From: Methylococcaceae bacterium UBA4132
GTDB taxonomy: Bacteria; Pseudomonadota; Gammaproteobacteria; Methylococcales; Methylomonadaceae
Reading direction: 5' to 3'
DNA length: 27,413 nt
Assembly (NCBI GenBank): GCA_002380945.1
Contig: DFWO01000170.1
Coordinates: forward strand, 1 to 27,413
Shown: in pieces, positions 24,818-27,413 of the stretch
How the letters are laid out: each line of letters starts with the position of its first letter
Position numbering within the stretch: position 1 is the stretch's first letter
Notes under the pieces: generated by a model
What the model saw: the letters and a program-made list of their open reading frames with translations, nothing else
Databases searched by the model: none
What the model was told of the DNA's origin: nothing
Program-made: the position numbers and the translations under genes

Positions 24818-25441
24818 ATGAATAATTTTTTAGCCTTTCAAATTCATGGCAATGCCGATCATAGCGGCGGTCTGCTCGATATGTTGACAGGCTTGCTGAG
24901 TTTTTTTGAAGGATTGGCATCTGGCGGTAGTGCTTGCGAGAGCTTCCTTTCCAAAATCATGCCTGGACTGGCAGGTATGGATAATATTCATCCGTTGCTG
25001 GTGCATTTTCCGATTGCCTTGTTATCCTGTTTCTTTATCTTGGAGGTGTTAGGTTTTATATTGAAAAAACCGTGCTGGCGCGAGGCGGCTAGTTATTTTT
25101 TATATCTTGGCGCGTTAGGTACTGTTATTACTGTTATTGCGGGTTTTCAGGCAGCTTATACGGTCATTCATAGTGAGACCGTTCATCACATTATGCTACG
25201 ACATCAACATTTTGGTGTAACGGTATTAACATTGGCAGTGATACTGTCGATTTGGCGGTTGAAAAGTGGTGTGACGCTAGAAGGAGGTAAGCAATATTTT
25301 TTTCTCGTATTATCGGGCTTGATGTGTTTACTCATGGTGTTAGGTTCGGATTTGGGTGGACACATGGTTTATAACTACGGCACGGCTGTTAATGCAGTGC
25401 AATCCACTGACGATTGCCAACAGCATTCTCACGAAGATTGA
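24818..25441 (+). CDS. DUF2231 membrane protein
   Basis: This 207-residue inner-membrane protein has the defining HPLLVHFPIAL motif (58-68), typical of DUF2231. Four hydrophobic segments follow, with histidines near membrane ends (VIHSETVHHIMLRHQHFG; GGHMVYNYG). Such histidines could hold haem or metal, but this is inference. The N-terminus (HGNADHSGG) and C-terminus (DDCQQHSHED) are also histidine-bearing. Possible starts are GTG 24809, ATG 24812 and ATG 24818; AAGG at 24806-24809 is best spaced for 24818. The stop overlaps the next gene as TGATG. Function is unknown. Confidence 0.85.
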   Translation: MNNFLAFQIHGNADHSGGLLDMLTGLLSFFEGLASGGSACESFLSKIMPGLAGMDNIHPLLVHFPIALLSCFFILEVLGFILKKPCWREAASYFLYLGALGTVITVIAGFQAAYTVIHSETVHHIMLRHQHFGVTVLTLAVILSIWRLKSGVTLEGGKQYFFLVLSGLMCLLMVLGSDLGGHMVYNYGTAVNAVQSTDDCQQHSHED

Positions 25442-26502
25442 TGATGCCACAAAAAATTTTAGTCATCGCTATGCGTTATTTAGGGGATGTGTTACTCACG
25501 ACTCCCCTAATCCGTTCATTACGCCTCGCCTATCCCGATGCGCAAATAGATATATTGGTTTATGCCAATACCACGGCAATGTTGGAAGGTAATCCTGATA
25601 TTAATCAACTCATTAGTGTGCCTAGTAAGGCTAAGTTAAAAGATAACTGGGCGTTATTCCGTCAACTAGCTAGAAGCTATGATTTAGCGATTACCACGCA
25701 ATGCGGCGACCGTCCTTTTTTATACAGTTTATTTGCTTCATCAACACGCATCGGTGTGGTGCCGCCTAAACCTGAAACAGGTTGGTGGAAACGTTATTTT
25801 TTACACCGCTGGTTAGAATTTGATGATAACAACACCCATACGGTATTACAGCATTTAAAAGTGTTATCCTTGATTGATGTGCCACCGTGTTTTGAATTAG
25901 TGCCACCAGAAACTACCGAATATTCGCCGTTATTACGCAACTTGACGGAAAATTATGTGGTGCTACACACTCATCCGCAGTGGACATACAAACAATGGAC
26001 GGTTTCAGGCTGGGTGGAAATCGGACATTATCTACACCAGCAAGGTTTAAAACTGGTGCTAACAGGCGGGGCTGGACAAGTTGAATTAGATCATGTCGCT
26101 ACAATTGCACAACAGCTACCTGCTAACACCCTGAATTTAGCAGGACAGTTATCATTAGCTGAAATGACCACGTTGTTAGGTAATGCCTTGTTGTATATTG
26201 GACTGGATACAGGTATTACCCATTTAGCCGCCGCAACGGGTGTTCCTGTCATTGCTTTGTATGGTCCTACTAATCCCGTTAAGTGGTCGCCATTTCCTTA
26301 TGGTTTTACCGAAAACAAAAATCCATTTGCCAAAGTGGGCAGTCAAACCGTCAACAACATTCATTTGCTACAAGGCGAAAAATTCTGTGTACCTTGCCAT
26401 TTAGAAGGCTGCGACCGTCATCAGGCTAGTCGTAGTGATTGTTTGGATAGCTTGAGTTCTGAGAGAGTAAAGGCGGCGATTCGGTTAATACTGAATAAGT
26501 AA
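25441..26502 (+). CDS. GT9-family glycosyltransferase, lipopolysaccharide heptosyltransferase (WaaQ-like)
   Basis: This 353-residue protein belongs to glycosyltransferase family 9, whose members add heptose from ADP-heptose to the lipopolysaccharide core at the cytoplasmic face. The N-domain begins KILVIAMRYLGDVLLTTPLI with PDAQIDILVY, close in wording to WaaQ. The C-domain has LVLTGGAGQVE, then GLDTGITHLAAATG (254-267) and LYGPTNP for nucleotide-sugar binding. Near the C-terminus is the cysteine group CVPCHLEGCDRHQASRSDC, which also occurs in related heptosyltransferases. The ATG at 25441 overlaps the DUF2231 stop; a second ATG follows at 25444. It lies outside any visible waa cluster, so heptose specificity is an inference. 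Confidence 0.87.
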   Translation: MMPQKILVIAMRYLGDVLLTTPLIRSLRLAYPDAQIDILVYANTTAMLEGNPDINQLISVPSKAKLKDNWALFRQLARSYDLAITTQCGDRPFLYSLFASSTRIGVVPPKPETGWWKRYFLHRWLEFDDNNTHTVLQHLKVLSLIDVPPCFELVPPETTEYSPLLRNLTENYVVLHTHPQWTYKQWTVSGWVEIGHYLHQQGLKLVLTGGAGQVELDHVATIAQQLPANTLNLAGQLSLAEMTTLLGNALLYIGLDTGITHLAAATGVPVIALYGPTNPVKWSPFPYGFTENKNPFAKVGSQTVNNIHLLQGEKFCVPCHLEGCDRHQASRSDCLDSLSSERVKAAIRLILNK

Positions 26503-26506
26503 CGAA

Positions 26507-27331
26507 TTAACTTTTCTTTTGAAATTTGGAAAATAGCGATTTGAGAGGGTTTTTTTTCACATTATCATCTGCTGACTCAATACCCAATGACGGTACTTCG
26601 CCATATTTTTTTTGATAATGAGCTGCTTTACTTTGCACAGCGGCTTTAATAGCATTTCTATGCTCAATAGAAATATCATCAACCTTAACAAATTGGTCAT
26701 CTTTACGCAGAAAATAGCGCAGTAACGAATCTATAAAATCACTATCGACTTGTTCAGGAGAAAAACTCTTAGTAAACGACTGTAAATTTTGATGATTTTT
26801 GATAGATACTTTGAATAAAGACTGCTGGTAGTCCACTTCAACTCGAAAGGCGACGGGGATTTTGCGCTGAATCGTAAACTGTGTGCAAGGAGTACCACAG
26901 ATAACTGATTGATGTTTCCAATCAAAAATAAGTTTTTTAGCTTGTAGAAAGTTAATTTCTTTGTCAATGAGAGGGTCTGATTCCAAACGATAGCTAAACT
27001 CGCCCTTAGCTTCACAAAAAAAACTGACATTAACCTGCATAATCCGATTGTAATCTGCAAGACCAATACGTCCATCGGTATTAATTCTATAATTCAACTG
27101 AGAAAGATCGCCAAACTGCGGATATTGCTGGCAGTAATTTTTTACTTGTACAGGCTCTTCGAGAAAATTCAAATAATCAATGGCTTCTTGAAAACTGTCA
27201 AAAATAAGCTGCATTTTGGGTAAAATCTGTGACAGATAAACTTGCTCCAACTCCTCATTAGTTCTTGCTTGCTGTTGTTCAGCCGCTTTTTTTTCATCGG
27301 CTTTTTTTCTTAACTCATCCAGCACACTCAT
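26507..27331 (-). CDS. Unrecognised cytoplasmic protein with charged N-terminal helix
   Basis: I do not recognise this 274-residue protein. The first ~35 residues are a charged, alanine/glutamine-rich helix (ELRKKADEKKAAEQQQARTN) likely to form a coiled coil. The middle (about 40-215) alternates short strands and helices with no known motif; three cysteines occur (at about 67, 107 and 145-150). The last ~20 residues are basic (KKNPLKSLFSKFQKK). No signal peptide or membrane segment is seen. AAGGA lies 8-9 bases before the ATG, a good ribosome site. Its 3' end faces the glycosyltransferase gene with only 4 bases between stops and no terminator. Confidence 0.75.
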   Translation of the reverse strand: MSVLDELRKKADEKKAAEQQQARTNEELEQVYLSQILPKMQLIFDSFQEAIDYLNFLEEPVQVKNYCQQYPQFGDLSQLNYRINTDGRIGLADYNRIMQVNVSFFCEAKGEFSYRLESDPLIDKEINFLQAKKLIFDWKHQSVICGTPCTQFTIQRKIPVAFRVEVDYQQSLFKVSIKNHQNLQSFTKSFSPEQVDSDFIDSLLRYFLRKDDQFVKVDDISIEHRNAIKAAVQSKAAHYQKKYGEVPSLGIESADDNVKKNPLKSLFSKFQKKS

Positions 27332-27413
27332 TCTTATTTTCCTTGGAGTTTTTGCCTATTGAATTTAAAAAAGGAATTAGGCTCATAGTATATAGAAGTT
27401 ACGCATTGACGAT

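Overview
The window is bacterial, most likely from a gammaproteobacterium. The division and cell-wall (dcw) gene order, a tesA/ybbA divergent pair, a WaaQ-type heptosyltransferase-like gene (implying lipopolysaccharide) and a meso-diaminopimelate-type MurE all point to a Gram-negative. A methanotroph-like (Methylococcales) origin is possible, but that is only an impression from protein flavour and cannot be proved here.

Layout. (1) Bases 1-399: the left edge carries a broken IS1-like transposase on the minus strand, an apparent reading-frame tail on the plus strand and a pair of 9-bp direct repeats. (2) Bases 400-3449: an unrecognised membrane protein, then tesA-glcG on the minus strand, divergent from a YbbA-type ABC ATPase whose start codon lies one base from the tesA start. 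(3) Bases 3479-3507: a perfect bidirectional terminator. (4) Bases 3528-20567: a nearly complete dcw operon on the minus strand, in transcription order rsmH, ftsL, ftsI, murE, murF, mraY, murD, ftsW, murG, murC, murB, ddl, ftsQ, ftsA, ftsZ. Many junctions overlap by 1, 4 or 8 nt. mraZ is absent upstream and lpxC is absent downstream. (5) Bases 20568-20997: a divergent regulatory region with a strong sigma70-type promoter reading into rsmH, a short upstream ORF whose stop overlaps the rsmH start, repeated ATGAC/GTCAT motifs and a long hairpin. (6) Bases 20998-22107: an isopropylmalate/isocitrate-type dehydrogenase. (7) Bases 22108-23499: a calcineurin-like phosphoesterase gene with foreign codon use, lying between two palindromic repeat elements. 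(8) Bases 23500-26502: an L,D-transpeptidase, truA, a DUF2231 membrane protein and a GT9 glycosyltransferase, probably one transcript. (9) Bases 26507-27331: an unrecognised protein on the minus strand.

How the genes work together. The dcw products make the cytoplasmic peptidoglycan precursor from UDP-MurNAc to lipid II: MurB, MurC, MurD, MurE, Ddl and MurF, then MraY and MurG. They also supply the septal synthase pair FtsW/FtsI and the divisome scaffold FtsZ, FtsA, FtsQ and FtsL. The L,D-transpeptidase and the heptosyltransferase-like gene downstream also fit envelope themes.

Most of the window is well-known core biology. I did not find a convincing new multi-gene system. The least explained parts are the phosphoesterase between repeats, the rsmH leader, the ybbA gene without its permease, and the two unrecognised proteins at the ends.
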